A DNA stretch of 64,000 bases, from assembly GCA_018894105.1 (NCBI GenBank), contig CM032118.1, forward strand, positions 31,910,690-31,974,689, read 5' to 3'. Under the pieces are notes generated by a model. The model did not search any database, had not been told where the DNA came from, and was given only the letters and a program-made list of their open reading frames with translations. Of the stretch, positions 1 through 10,095 are shown one piece after another. The position numbers and the translations under genes were made by a program. The number at the start of each line of letters is the position of its first letter. Position 1 is the stretch's first letter. This DNA comes from Jacaranda mimosifolia (taxonomy: Eukaryota; Streptophyta; Magnoliopsida; Lamiales; Bignoniaceae).

Positions 1-582
1 ACCAACGCAACGCCCTAATCAACTACGAGCTTACATCCTTGAAGTTGTTGAGCCACCACTCGTCGCCATTTCGATTATTTTCAATTCTGCCACCACCGTC
101 GAGTCAAACTCCAATGCAAAGGCACCACGGTGTTCCTTGAGTTGGACTCTACCAGAAATGCTGCCCAGAAGCTAGCTCCCATTGCTGTTCTACTGTGCCC
201 ATCACTTGCTACTATCGACCAGCTTTCAACTTCAAAATTTTGGCGGTTCACTGGAGAGGATAACTTGTATATGGTATCAATATGGTCTTGGTGACAAGGG
301 GAGGCTTTTGGTTACTTTAGGTTTTTGAAAATTTACCGTCAACTGGGATGGTTGCCGGAGAGGAAGATGGAGGTGCGTTGGGGAGAGAAATGGAAGAATT
401 AGGAGGCGGGGAATGTATTTAAAGGACATTTTTCCAACTTCATAGATTGACCTTAGAATTTCATTCCAGCCTTCAATTCGGTCCCCCAAAGTATGGCTCA
501 ATATCAATTCAACCCTTAAACTCCTTAATGCCTAACATTTACCCAGTGACCAAAAATATTTTCAGTTTGACCCACAAAATTT
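1..582 (-). repeat. 3' LTR of the chromovirus, first part
   Basis: This stretch is collinear with about 8503-9113 of the right-hand LTR, with scattered substitutions and small indels. The match resumes at 2406-2549, directly after the inserted element. The LTR end at 2549 reads GTTATA where the other copy has GTTACA. Short open frames here have no coding character and are LTR sequence. Confidence 0.88.
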
Positions 583-1042
583 GGCAAAATTTTATTTTTC
601 ATCCTATAACTTTGCCTAACTTGTATTTTTGCCCTATATTTTCAAAAATTATAATTTTAGCCCTATAACTAATAAAAAATTGGATGTTGTAGTCCTTTTT
701 CATCGTAGCTGACGAAAGTCGCTGAAAAAGCTGACGTGGCTCACCAGGCGTGTGGTAATTTGGAGTTTTTGCCAGGTTGGACTATCTAGTAGACATTTTT
801 TCATTTTTCATCCTATAACTTTGCCTAACTTGCATTTTTTCCCTATATCTTCAAAAATTACAATTTTAGTCCTATACGTGACAAAAAATTAGTCATTTTA
901 GTCCTCTGGTGAAAAACCTATTGGAAAAAGCTGATATGGCTCGCTAGAGTGTGCCAATTTTGAATTTTTTGATGTGTTAGCAAAAATCCAGCTGACATGG
1001 CTTGATTGGTTGGAAGAAGAAATGCCAACTAGATATATGTAT
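583..1042. repeat. Left inverted arm of the foldback-like element
   Basis: The outer unit (583 to about 797) and the inner unit (about 798-1042) are diverged tandem relatives. Both contain a CCTATAACTTTGCCTAACTT-like stretch and a GCTGACGTGGCTC-like or GCTGATATGGCTC-like stretch. The arm ends GCCAACTAGATATATGTATA and pairs with 1925-2399. Confidence 0.85.
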
Positions 1043-1169
1043 AAGAGATGGGAAACATGCGCAATATCATTTGATTGAATAGTTGACCCAGCCCTTTGTT
1101 GTTTGAAGAAACCCTTCACTTCAATTGGTATTTTTTCATGAAAGGCAGACCTGAGATAAGAAATCCAGT

Positions 1170-1331
1170 GTATATTATATGGATGATTCGATCTGCAAGG
1201 ACCATGATAGGGAATTCTTTGATCGTCTGTCCTTAATTCAAGTTGATTTTATTTCGCCTCTTCCTCAGAGAAAGACGATCAAACAATTCCTAATCATGTT
1301 CCTTGCGGGTCGGATCATCCATATAATATAC
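1170..1331. repeat. 58-bp inverted repeat inside the ycf2 fragment
   Basis: Positions 1170-1227 read on the plus strand and 1274-1331 on the minus strand encode the same Ycf2 stretch, beginning YYMDD and ending DRL. They differ at about seven positions and are separated by 46 bp. The plus-strand copy sits where the next piece of ycf2 should be in the minus-strand order, so a short stretch was copied in inverted orientation. Confidence 0.8.
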
Positions 1332-1590
1332 AAAAAGAAAATCCAGATATTTGATATCTTTCTCTTTGAATAAGATCTCAATTCCAGCAACAATTTCATT
1401 AGATATCTTATAACTAGAATCCCTCTTTTTTTGATCCAGTTCCTCCTCCACCGCGAACCCCAGTTAGATTCAGGCATGCTACACTTTTTAGTTATTGGGA
1501 GAACCCAAGCACTCTCTTTCGGATTCAGGAAACAACTCTCAAATATCTTTTTTCCTTTTGGGAGATATAGGAGCAAAATAATCAACCTAT

Positions 1591-1678
1591 TGATATTGGA
1601 AAACCCAACTAATTCTTCCAATGTATCAACGTATTGATATTGGAAGACCCAACTGATTCTTCCAATGTATCATTTTTT
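1591..1678. repeat. 44-bp tandem duplication in the ycf2 fragment
   Basis: The word TGATATTGGAA followed by (A/G)ACCCAACT begins at 1591 and again at 1635. Two nearly identical copies of about 44 bp lie head to tail. The period is not a multiple of three, so the duplication shifts the reading frame. Confidence 0.8.
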
Positions 1679-1821
1679 GGTCCAATGGAATTCATAGATA
1701 TAGAAAGAAGCCCCCTTAAATAGAGATTTTTTCTTTTGACCTAGCTCATGGCTACCATGGCATGCGGTCCATGGGCAGGAAGGCGACTTGTTGGGGGTGT
1801 AGTGGCGGGGGAGGGGGGATA

Positions 1822-1924
1822 GGTGGTAATGTATGTATATATGTATGTATATATGTATATATATATGGTAATGTATGTATATATGTATATAAAAATGTCT
1901 ATTTACATAAATATATATCATATA
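1822..1924. repeat. TATG/TATA microsatellite
   Basis: Imperfect runs of TATGTATA and TATATATA with two GGTAATGTATG phrases lie between the ycf2 fragment and the right inverted arm. A short G-rich stretch (about 1795-1822) precedes them. Confidence 0.85.
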
Positions 1925-2399
1925 TATACATATATCTAGTTGGCATTTCTCTTTCCAACCAATCAAGCCATGTCAGCTGGATTTTTGCCAACACAGCAAA
2001 AAATTCAAAATTGGCACACTCCGACGTGCCATGTCAGCTTTTTTGGGTGGGTTTTTCGTCAGAGAACTAATACGACCAATTTTTTGTTACTTATAGGACT
2101 AAAATTGTAATTTTTAAAGATATAGGGCAAAAATGCAAGTTAGGCAAAGTTATAGGACGAAAAATGAGCAAGAAAAAGAAAAAAATGCCTACTAGGCAGT
2201 CAAACCTAGCAAAAACACCAAATTACCACACGTCCGGTGATCTACGTTAGCTTTTTTGATGACTTTCGCAGGCTCCAGTGAAAAAAGGACTAAAATGGTC
2301 AATTTTTTGTTACTTATAGGAATAAAATTGTAATTTTTGAAGATATAGGGCAAAAACACAAGTAGGCTTAAGTTATAGGACGAAAAATAAAATTTTGCC
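1925..2399. repeat. Right inverted arm of the foldback-like element
   Basis: This arm is the reverse complement of the left arm. It starts TATACATATATCTAGTTGGC and ends AAAATTTTGCC. The inner unit spans about 1925-2185 and the outer unit about 2186-2399. An inserted purine-rich AGCAAGAAAAAGAAAAAAA junction separates the two units. Confidence 0.85.
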
Positions 2400-2405
2400 A
2401 AATTT

Positions 2406-2549
2406 TTAAATGTTATTCAATCATGTTTTACTCAGATTGCTATTTGACAAACTAAAACTTTAAAAAAAGAATAATTAATTAAAGTTCATAAAAATAAAAA
2501 TAATGGTAAAGAAATTTGCACCAATAATATAATTTCTAGGGATGTTATA
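2406..2549 (-). repeat. 3' LTR of the chromovirus, remaining part
   Basis: This is collinear with 9113-9254 in the right LTR, including the shared word AATAATTAATTAAAGTTCATAAAAA. It ends at 2549, directly before the PPT. Confidence 0.85.
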
Positions 2550-2570
2550 GACCTCTCTTTCCCTTAAAAG
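2550..2570 (-). other. Polypurine tract of the chromovirus
   Basis: On the minus strand this reads as a purine-rich run containing AAGGGAAAGAGAGG, immediately upstream of the 3' LTR. This is the expected primer for plus-strand DNA synthesis. Confidence 0.8.
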
Positions 2571-2579
2571 AATCTAGTC

Positions 2580-5430
2580 CCCATATTCTCACCTAAGTAT
2601 TGGAAGAGCATGGGATATTGTTGGCACATGAGATCTTCTCATTCGCAAGTTGCTTCTTCCACATTATGGTTGTGCCACAACACTTTTAATTGAGGAATCC
2701 TCCGATTCCCGAGCTCTCAAAATTTTTGATCCAGGATATGAACAGATTGCTCTTCGTACATCAGATCACTTTTCAACTATATGTGCTCATATGAAATGAC
2801 ATGAGAAGAATCAGGATAGTACTTCGGAAGCTATGATATATGAATGAAATCATGTATTCCTATCAGGCCTTGGGTAGCACTAGACAGTAAGCTACTGGTC
2901 CAATTCTTTCACATATCTCATAGGGACCAACATATCTCGGACTAAGCTTTACACCTTTACCAATTCTTTGAACACCTTTCCTCAGTGATACCTTAAGAAA
3001 AACTTGGTCATCAACCTCGAATTCCAAATCCTTCCTTCGTTTATCTGCATAACTCTTTGTCCAATCATGAGCAGCTTTCATCCTTAACTTAATAATCTAT
3101 ACCTTTTCAATAGTCTCTTGAATTGATTCAGGCCTTATAGTTTCTGGAGACTTATTAGTGTTACTTCTGTACTCTTCGAGATCCCAATGTAATAGCGACC
3201 GACATTTCCTGTCGTACAGTGCCATTTGAATAGTAGATTGATAACTATTATTATAAACAAATTCAATCAGAGGCAGATATCAGGTCCAGCTCCCACTGAA
3301 ATCCAAAGCACAAGCTCACAACATGTCTTTTAAGATCCAGATGACCTTTTCTGACTATCCATCTGTTTGTGGGTGAGCTGTAGAGCTGAACCATAGTCTT
3401 GTTCCCAGATGTTCTTGTAGACCTTTCCAAAGTCTCGAAGTGAGCTTTGAATCTCAATCTGATATACTACTGGTCGAAACTCCATATAGTCTGACAATTT
3501 CCTTGATATATAATTCCGCTAACTTTTCAACCCTGTACTACGTCTTGATTGGTAGAAAATAAGCACACTTGGTCAATTGGTCTACTATTACCCAAATGCT
3601 ATCATAACCTCCTCGAGCTGTTGGTAGACCTGCTACAAAATCTATAGTAACTTGCTCCCATTTCCAATTAGGAATTGGAAGCGGTTGTAGCAACCCTGAC
3701 TGTTACTGATGCTCTGTTTCACTAGCTGGTAGGGCAAACATTTTCACACATAGTCTGTAGCATCTTTTTTCATTCCCTTTCACCAGAATTGCTTCTTTAA
3801 ATCTCGATACATCTTCGTGTCTCCCGGATGTATTGTATATCTAGTTTTGTGCGCCTCATCTAATCTAACAACCTTTCTTTCATTTCTTCCAGCACACATA
3901 TTCTCTTGTGAAATAGCAGAGTACCTTGGCTATCAGTACTGGACTCAGACTCTTCGAGACTTCCAACCATTTCCTTCTGTTTTGATATCCACTTTTCACC
4001 GGCTTGGGCTCGTCGTATTTCATCATATAATTCGGAATGTACTTTTATTCCAGCAATCTGGGCTCACTGTTTCAATCTCATCACAATGCCTATTCTTAGG
4101 CTTTCTGATACTTCTACCATAGTAGGTGAGCTATCCCAGCCTTTTGGTTCAAACCATCGACCACTACATTCGTCTTTCTCAAGTGATAGATGGTGGAAAA
4201 GTCACAATCTTCTAAAAATTCCATCCATTTACGTTGTCTCATATTCAAATCTTTTTGCAAATATAGATACTTGAGACTTTGTGGTCTGTATATACCTCGA
4301 ACATAGCTCCATACAAATAATGTCACCACTTAGATAGTGCAAAGATTACAACAGCTAATTCCAAAATATGAGTTGGGTAGTTCTCCTCATGTATCCCAGC
4401 CCTTTCTTAGAAGCGTCTGTATACACCACAAAGCATTCTAATATGTCTGGAAAGGGTAATACTGGAGCCACAGTTAATATGTTTTTCAATTCTTGAAAAC
4501 TTCTTTCACAAGCTTCATTATAGTCAAATGGTTGATCTTTTTGAGTTAATTTAGTCAACTAGTCAGCTATTTTAGAAAAATCCTGCACAAATCTTCGATA
4601 ATAGCCGACAAGACCCAAAAAACTAGGAACTTCTGCCATATTTTTTGGTCTCTTCCTGTTGACTATTGCCTCTATCTTAGAGGGATCAACCTCTATCCTA
4701 TCCTGGGATATGATATGCCCAAGAAAAGCCACTTTCTCTATCTAGAATTTGCACTTAATAAATTTTGCATACAACTGATGCTCTCTTAGGGCTTCGAGAA
4801 CCTTGCGTAAGTACATTGCATGGTCTTCTCTAGTCTTTGAGTATATCAGAATGTCATCGATAAAGATGACCATAAATTAGTCCAGATATAGTTGAAACAC
4901 CTGATGCATTAAATCCATAAATATTGATGGGGCATTGGTTAGACCGAACAGCATTACTATGAATTCAAAATGACCATATCGAGAATTGAAGGCAGTCTTC
5001 GAAATGTCTTATTCTCTGATCTTCAGTTGGTAGTAGCCTTGTCTCAAATCCAGCTTTGAGAAGATTCTTTATCGTTGTAGAAGGTCAAACAATTCTTCTA
5101 CATGTGGCAAGGGATATTTGTTTTTGATAGTGACCTTATTCAATTCTCTGTAGTCAATGCGCATTCTTAGGGACCCATCCTTCTTCTTGACAAATAGTAT
5201 TGGGGCTCCCCAAGGAAAGGTACTTAGCCTTATGAACTTCTTCTCCAACAACTCCTGTATTTGGCTTTTTAGCTCTTTAAGCTCTGTAGGTACCATCCGA
5301 TAATGAGTTTTGGAGAAAGGCATTGCCCTTGAAAAAGTGTGAATAACAAATTCTATCTCTCTGTTAGAGGGTAATGAGCTCAACTCTTCCAGAAATAGTT
5401 TCAGGTATTCGGCTACTACCTCCACTTCCT
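2580..5430 (-). pseudogene. Chromovirus pol: RT, RNase H, integrase, chromodomain (decayed)
   Basis: On the minus strand, 5425-5069 encodes the N-terminal half of a Ty3-type reverse transcriptase, with [19 protein letters not shown]. The rest follows at about 5068-4600 in other frames, including the catalytic FIDD string near 4860. RNase H lies at 4558-4114, with a YTDASKKGLGY string. Integrase core fragments lie at about 3900-3150. The integrase C-terminal region at 3081-2863 contains KLSPRYVGPYEI. A chromodomain-like stretch at about 2800-2620 includes KVLWHNHNVEEAT. Such chromodomains are thought to direct chromovirus integration into heterochromatin. Numerous in-frame stops and frameshifts make this a pseudogene. 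Confidence 0.88.
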
Positions 5431-5717
5431 CGATTTTAACTGTCTAGAGGTTTATTGATAAGATACGCTAGAAATCCTTATCTGCCTTCTTTCAAAATCT
5501 TTCTGGAATCTAATGCAGATATAACTAGTACCGAGGAGGTGTTATCTGTAGAATAGCGTGTTGGTATTGGTAACTCATCTCTAAGAGTAATGCACTTGGT
5601 GTAGCAATTCACATGTGCCTTATGACCATATAGTCAATCCATTCCAAGTATTAAATCACATTCTTGGATAGGCATTTGTATGAGATTGGCTAGATATACC
5701 TCGTCTCCAATCACAAC

Positions 5718-7080
5718 TTAGCAATCCCAATGTATGGTATTTGTTATTAACCCTATTCTTAAGGGTTTCAGAACTTCTATCTGATAGGCTATAGTTTCAG
5801 GTTGCATGTTTAGTTTTTGAGAGAATAAGGTGGGGATGAAAAAATGAGAAGCACTAGGATCATATAAGGAATTACCACAAATTCCAGAAATAGAGATTAT
5901 ACCTTCGACCACTTCATTCAGATCTGGTGCATCCTCTCCTATCAAAGCATAAGCATGAGCTTGTATCCTTTGTTTCCCACCAGTTTCTGCCACTTGCTTT
6001 TCTTTCCCTGCAGGTATGGGGCTTTTTCTCTTGGGGCAATCTTTCAAGAAGTGTTGTTCGCTGCCACAGTCTATATGCCTACCCTATTTTTTTTAACATT
6101 TTGACTCCTCATGGTTAGCTGCTCCACAAAATCCACATTGATTTTGCGGTCTTTCTTAAGTGAAATTTGCTATCACACCAATCTGAGTAGCTCGTGGGGT
6201 GGTGTCTCCAACCTGTAACCTTGTTGTTTTCTCCCAGCGCTACTCTATCCTCTAGGGTATGATCTTCTTTTCCAACTCCTGTCTTTGATTTTTCGAATCT
6301 CCAGTAATTCTAACTCTAGTTGCAGTGCCTTGCTCACTACCAGATTGAAATTCAGCAAATCACATATAGCCAAACCTCATCTAATCTCCGGCCACAGTCC
6401 TTGTGTGAATCGTCGAGCCTGTCGATTCTCATCTTTTAACATATAAGGAGCATACTAAATGAGTCAGCTGAAGGCAGCCTCATATTAAATGACAGACTAA
6501 CTTCCCTAGATCAGGTCCATAAATTCCCTTTCCCTTGCCTATTTAACCACCAGGGGTATGTATTTGTCCATAAATTCTCTAGTAAAGTTCTCCCAATTCC
6601 TATAGGTCCTTGCAGCGGTCCACCTACAATCAATTATTTTCCACCAGCTACGCACAGGTCCTGCCAAAAGGAATGTAGCAAAATGAACTTTTTGTTCATC
6701 TAGTAGCATAAGGTCTCGAATATATTCTCCAAATATTCTATCCACTCCTTTGCCTTTCTGTCATCTGGTCCCCCAGAAACTTCGAGGGCTGGAAGCGAAG
6801 GAATTATTCTAAGGCTCAATCCTCAGTAACCATATTTGCCATCCCTGCTCTATCAGCTGGCTGATGGTCATGAGGTCCAAATCTCCATTCTCCTTTATAA
6901 ATGGGCTCTGTCGGTGGATCCACAGCTGGTTGGTCAACTGAAGGGGTTTGTGAAACTTCTTCATCCGGTAAGGGTTGGTGGTAAGCAGGTATTTCTCGCT
7001 TATGAGCTCGTGGTTCATCGACCCGTCTATCGAATGGCAGCTCCCTACGACCTGCTCATGCTAGATTGGGTACATCAGCA
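5718..7080 (-). pseudogene. Chromovirus gag and protease region (decayed)
   Basis: Minus-strand gag capsid sequence is seen at 6745-6539, with LLAGPVRSWWK and NWENFTREFMDKY. A CCHC-type knuckle remnant and the protease follow at 6047-5718. The protease active-site neighbourhood reads LYDPSASHFFI. The family normally has D-S/T-G at this point, so the catalytic motif is changed to DPS and the enzyme would be inactive. The reading frame is broken between gag and protease. Confidence 0.75.
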
Positions 7081-7529
7081 TTCCTGCATAAAGCCATCAC
7101 ATGCTTGATGACTCTTAAGCCTGAGATCATAAGTTGCAAAAGGATATCTCAGTCATCATCAACCATTTTAGATTGCTTAGGCTTAAGAAGAAGAAAAGGA
7201 AAAAAGGAAAGAGTAAAAGTAAGTTTAACAAGATTAAATAAACTCACGATAGTAGAAATCTATTGTCTAATATTCGATGGTAAAATTCATTTATATATAT
7301 CAGTTAGCGTTAATGGGGTTACATTAGTATGTACAGAGTCAAAATTTCCAAAACTGGCTAAAAGACTATATACCCCATCGTAATTAAAATGACAAGGCTA
7401 TTATCAAAGTATCCCCTATACATCTAGGCATCCCAATCTAAACTATTCCACCTAGTAGTTAAAGCTACAGCTACAACCTATATATATATATGTACAAACA
7501 CATCCATAGACACAAGGTCATCGGAGTCT

Positions 7530-8257
7530 AGTCCTCTGTATCCGTAATAACAGACTCAGCATCCTCCTCATCCTCGACTATCTCCACAACTACATCATCA
7601 TCCAATAGTTCATTGGCTAGAAACTCCTACACGGGATCCTCCTCTGCATCATCCTCTGGATACTCTACTGGATCCTCCTCTGGCTTCTCTGCTAGAGCTC
7701 TACAGGGTCTCTAATAGATATCTTCTCAAGGTGAACACCCTGTCACGCCGCGGCTCAGGAGAGGGGCGAACCCTATATGGTCCAACATCAATGTTAATCT
7801 TTACACCAACTCCAATAACCTAATCGATGGCATAGCCATAATGATCTATCATTCTCCTAATCTCGTCCATTGCTATGTAGGTCATAGCTAATAATTGCCT
7901 ATGATCAGAATCCAATGACCGAAAATTTTCCTCCATCTGAGCTCTAATGGTACAGAGTCCCTCAACTTGATTCACTACAATCCTCACATGGGTCTCCTCT
8001 CTCTCGACACTCTCCATTAATCTGTCTAGCATATAACTCCTTGCCCCAAGTACTTATTTTAAATGACCTAACTATACTTTTCTATCCTTTAAAGCCTCGT
8101 ACATATCATACAGTTTCTCCTCGAGACCTTGGCACAATCTCAGAAGGTTTTCCTTTTCCTCCTTTAGGACCTTAACCTCATTTTTCAAATCTTCCCTGCT
8201 ATTCTTGTCCACCAGTTCCTTTCCTTTCTTATGATCACCAGCCATCCTGTAGAACAT
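7530..8257 (-). pseudogene. Extra coiled-coil ORF between PBS and gag of the chromovirus
   Basis: Minus-strand frames at 8257-8072 and 8032-7820 are rich in Lys, Glu and Leu heptads, for example LKNEVKVLKEEKENLLRL, and suggest a coiled coil. An Asp/Glu-rich stretch follows near 7720-7530. The position between the PBS and gag suggests a leader or extended gag N-terminus. The frame is interrupted. No enzymatic domain is recognised, so the function is unknown. Confidence 0.5.
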
Positions 8258-8359
8258 GAGCTTATTTCATTAATATCAAACTCATCAAATTTATCTTAAA
8301 TTCCTCGAATCACAATGGAACTTCCCAATGATATTCAATGCCTAGGTCATCAACAAATA

Positions 8360-8374
8360 TGGCTCTAATACCAC
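8360..8374 (-). other. Primer-binding site, initiator Met tRNA type
   Basis: The minus strand reads GTGGTATTAGAGCCA. This matches the usual Met-tRNA primer complement TGGTATCAGAGC with one change, three bases inside the 5' LTR. It fixes the element's orientation and LTR boundary. Confidence 0.85.
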
Positions 8375-8377
8375 CTC

Positions 8378-9254
8378 TGTAACCACCACGATGAGGCAAG
8401 GAAACTGCCTCAATGCTGCAGTCGTGCTGCCATAGTCGGCTGCCATCATGTACTTTTGCCGGAATGGGTCACCACTACCACCAATCTACGCATCTTAGCT
8501 CAACCAACACATTGCCCTTATCAATTACGAACTTTGCCACCAGAAAAGGTTGTCAATTACAACCTTGAAGTTGCTGGGCCACCACTCATCGCTGTCTCGA
8601 TTTTCTTCAATTCTGCCACTACCGTCAAGCCAAACTCCAATGCAAAGGCACCACAGTGTTTCTTGAGTTGGACTTTACTAGAATTGCCACCCAGAAGCTA
8701 GCTCCCGTCGCTGCTCCGCCATGCCCGTCACTCACTGCTGTCGGCCAACTTTCAACTCCAAAATTCCAGTGGTTCACTGGAGAGGATGACTTACATGTGG
8801 TATCAATGAGGTCCTGGTGATGAGGGGAGGCTTTTGGTTGGTTTAGTTTTTTGAAAATCTGCCATCGCCGAAGATGGTTGTCGGAGAGAAAGATGGTGGT
8901 GCGCGGGGAGAGAAATGGAAGAATTTGAGGAGGGGAGGAGGAACGTATTTAAAGGACATTTTTCCAACTTCACAGATTGACCCCAGAATTTCATTCCAAC
9001 CTTCAGTTTGGTCCCCCAAAGTGTGGCTCAATATCAATTCAACCCCTCAACTCCTTAGTGCCTGACATTCGCCCACTAACCAAAAATATTTTTAGTTTGA
9101 CCCACAAAATTTTTAAACGTTATTCAATCAAGTTTTACTCATATTGCTATTTTACACCAAAATTTTTAAAAATAAATAATTAATTAAAGTTCATAAAAAC
9201 AAAAATAATGATAAAGAAATTTCCACCAACCATATAATTTCTAAGGGTGTTACA
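8378..9254 (-). repeat. 5' LTR of the chromovirus
   Basis: The 877-bp LTR is bounded TG...CA (plus strand TGTAACC...GTGTTACA). On the minus strand it opens TGTAACACCCTTAGA, a form common in plant Ty3 elements. It matches 1-582 plus 2406-2549. The base after the LTR is 9255 (TCTTA); the partner TSD lies outside the window. Confidence 0.88.
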
Positions 9255-9482
9255 TCTTACATCCTAAACATATAGTTTTACATTGATTATTAATTGAATT
9301 TTTATATTACCAAATCAAATATAGTATTAAACAATAATAATTTACTATTATTTTATTTAATTTTTAAAAACTATCCATATAAATTAGAAAAAACTTATGG
9401 GAATACCAAAACATAAAATGAAGACATAATTTAAATTTAGATAATATTTGTATTGACAAAGAATATATAGATAACATACCAT

Positions 9483-9768
9483 ATTCTGCCTCATCAGAAT
9501 AACTTAATGGATTTATTATAACTCGGCCGCTATGATTTGAACTTCTAGTACGGGTTTGTCTACCATACAATGATGGTATATAGATGGGGGACTCTCCAAC
9601 TATAGATGAACTACTATTACGCGATTCTGATAATAGTTGGTATTCCATATCCATACGTGCCAAAGTTTGAGCAACTGAATAATCATCTACTACTCTATGG
9701 CGTTTATCATATAATTCTCTCTTTCGCTTTAGCCTTGCTAGCTTGTAATTCACTCGATTGTCATTCAT
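9483..9768 (-). pseudogene. Unidentified coding exon relic
   Basis: The minus-strand open frame starts with ATG at 9768. Its first part is basic (KLARLKRKRELYDKRHR) and later parts are Ser-rich. It reaches a good splice-donor match (GGTATGTT) near 9482, after EAEYG. It reads like a real exon, but the family is not recognised. Downstream sequence is cut off by the chromovirus LTR about 230 bp away, so it is probably the first exon of a truncated gene. A helicase-type transposon gene is possible but unsupported. Confidence 0.35.
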
Positions 9769-9997
9769 TTTTCTACTAAAAAGAAATTATATTAAGTATA
9801 CAAAACTCAACAAATAAAAAAACAAAATATTTACTATAACTGAAAAAACTCAAAAGGTATATAACATCCATAGTTGCATGAAAATCACTATATACTCGTT
9901 ATATCACATAAAAATATATTGATATCGAAAATCATAATTCATAACTCGGAAATATATAAAATAATTCCAACTTAATACAAAGAACAAAATTTCTTAC

Positions 9998-10095
9998 CTC
10001 TTGCTTATAAAAGCATAGATATGGAAATATAGTTTTATAAAACTCCATCAATTCACCATAAAATTTTGGTCCTTTCAAAATTTCATAATGTTCCA
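9998..10095 (-). pseudogene. Possible small exon upstream of the relic at 9483
   Basis: The minus-strand frame begins MEHYEILKGPKFYGEL and ends at a clean donor, CAAGAG|GTAAGAA. The splice phase does not join neatly to the ATG at 9768, so the link to that exon is doubtful. No family is recognised. Confidence 0.25.

Larger units (their letters stand above)
1043..1750 (-). pseudogene. ycf2: Chloroplast ycf2 fragment, rearranged, nuclear copy
   Basis: Translated on the minus strand, 1750 down to 1043 matches the N-terminal third of plastid Ycf2, recognised from family knowledge. The matching strings include [17 protein letters not shown], the stretch PESNWGSRW, a [12 protein letters not shown] string, a YYMDD string, and [16 protein letters not shown] near the left end. 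Ycf2 is a large essential plastid protein with an AAA-type ATPase region; only a small N-terminal part is present. Stops, a 44-bp tandem duplication (1591 to about 1674) and a small inverted duplication (1170-1227) destroy the frame. It lies wholly between the inverted arms of the host element, so it is captured plastid DNA in the nucleus and not a functional gene. Confidence 0.85.
583..2399. mobile_element. Foldback-like DNA element with two-unit inverted arms and plastid cargo
   Basis: The 1817-bp insert interrupts the LTR. It begins GGCAAAATTTTATTTTTC and ends with the reverse complement of that word. AAATTT occurs on both sides (577-582 and 2400-2405), while the uninterrupted LTR near 9106-9118 has the empty site. 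Each arm is about 460-475 bp and holds two diverged copies of a unit starting near the word CCTATAACTTTGCCTAACTT. No transposase is visible, so the element is non-autonomous. The superfamily is uncertain: the long compound arms resemble foldback or long-TIR Mutator-like elements, but the apparent 6-bp duplication is ambiguous because the site is A/T-palindromic. Confidence 0.85.
1..9254 (-). mobile_element. Ty3/gypsy chromovirus (Tekay/Del type), decayed, left end outside window
   Basis: This LTR retrotransposon reads on the minus strand. The 5' LTR is at 8378-9254, followed leftwards by an initiator-Met-type PBS, an extra coiled-coil ORF, gag, protease, RT, RNase H, integrase with a chromodomain, a PPT at 2550-2570 and the 3' LTR (1-582 plus 2406-2549). 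The chromodomain after integrase, together with the Met PBS, points to the Tekay/Del chromovirus clade. Every coding domain carries stops or frameshifts, so the copy is dead. Window position 1 corresponds to about 8503 in the other LTR, so roughly 125 bp of the 3' LTR lie outside the window. The 3' LTR was later split by the element at 583-2399. Confidence 0.9.

Noticed and set aside
1043..1750. Chloroplast contamination or mis-assembly as the source of the ycf2 match
   Set aside because: The match is rearranged, carries stops and is bounded on both sides by the inverted arms of a nuclear insert, so simple contamination does not fit.
577..2405. Assigning the inserted element firmly to the Mutator superfamily
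   Set aside because: The apparent duplication is 6 bp (AAATTT), shorter than the usual 8-10 bp, and ambiguous because the site is palindromic.
9364..9768. N-terminal exon of a Helitron replicase-helicase
   Set aside because: The basic stretch is only vaguely similar and no helicase motif follows; recorded as an unidentified exon instead.
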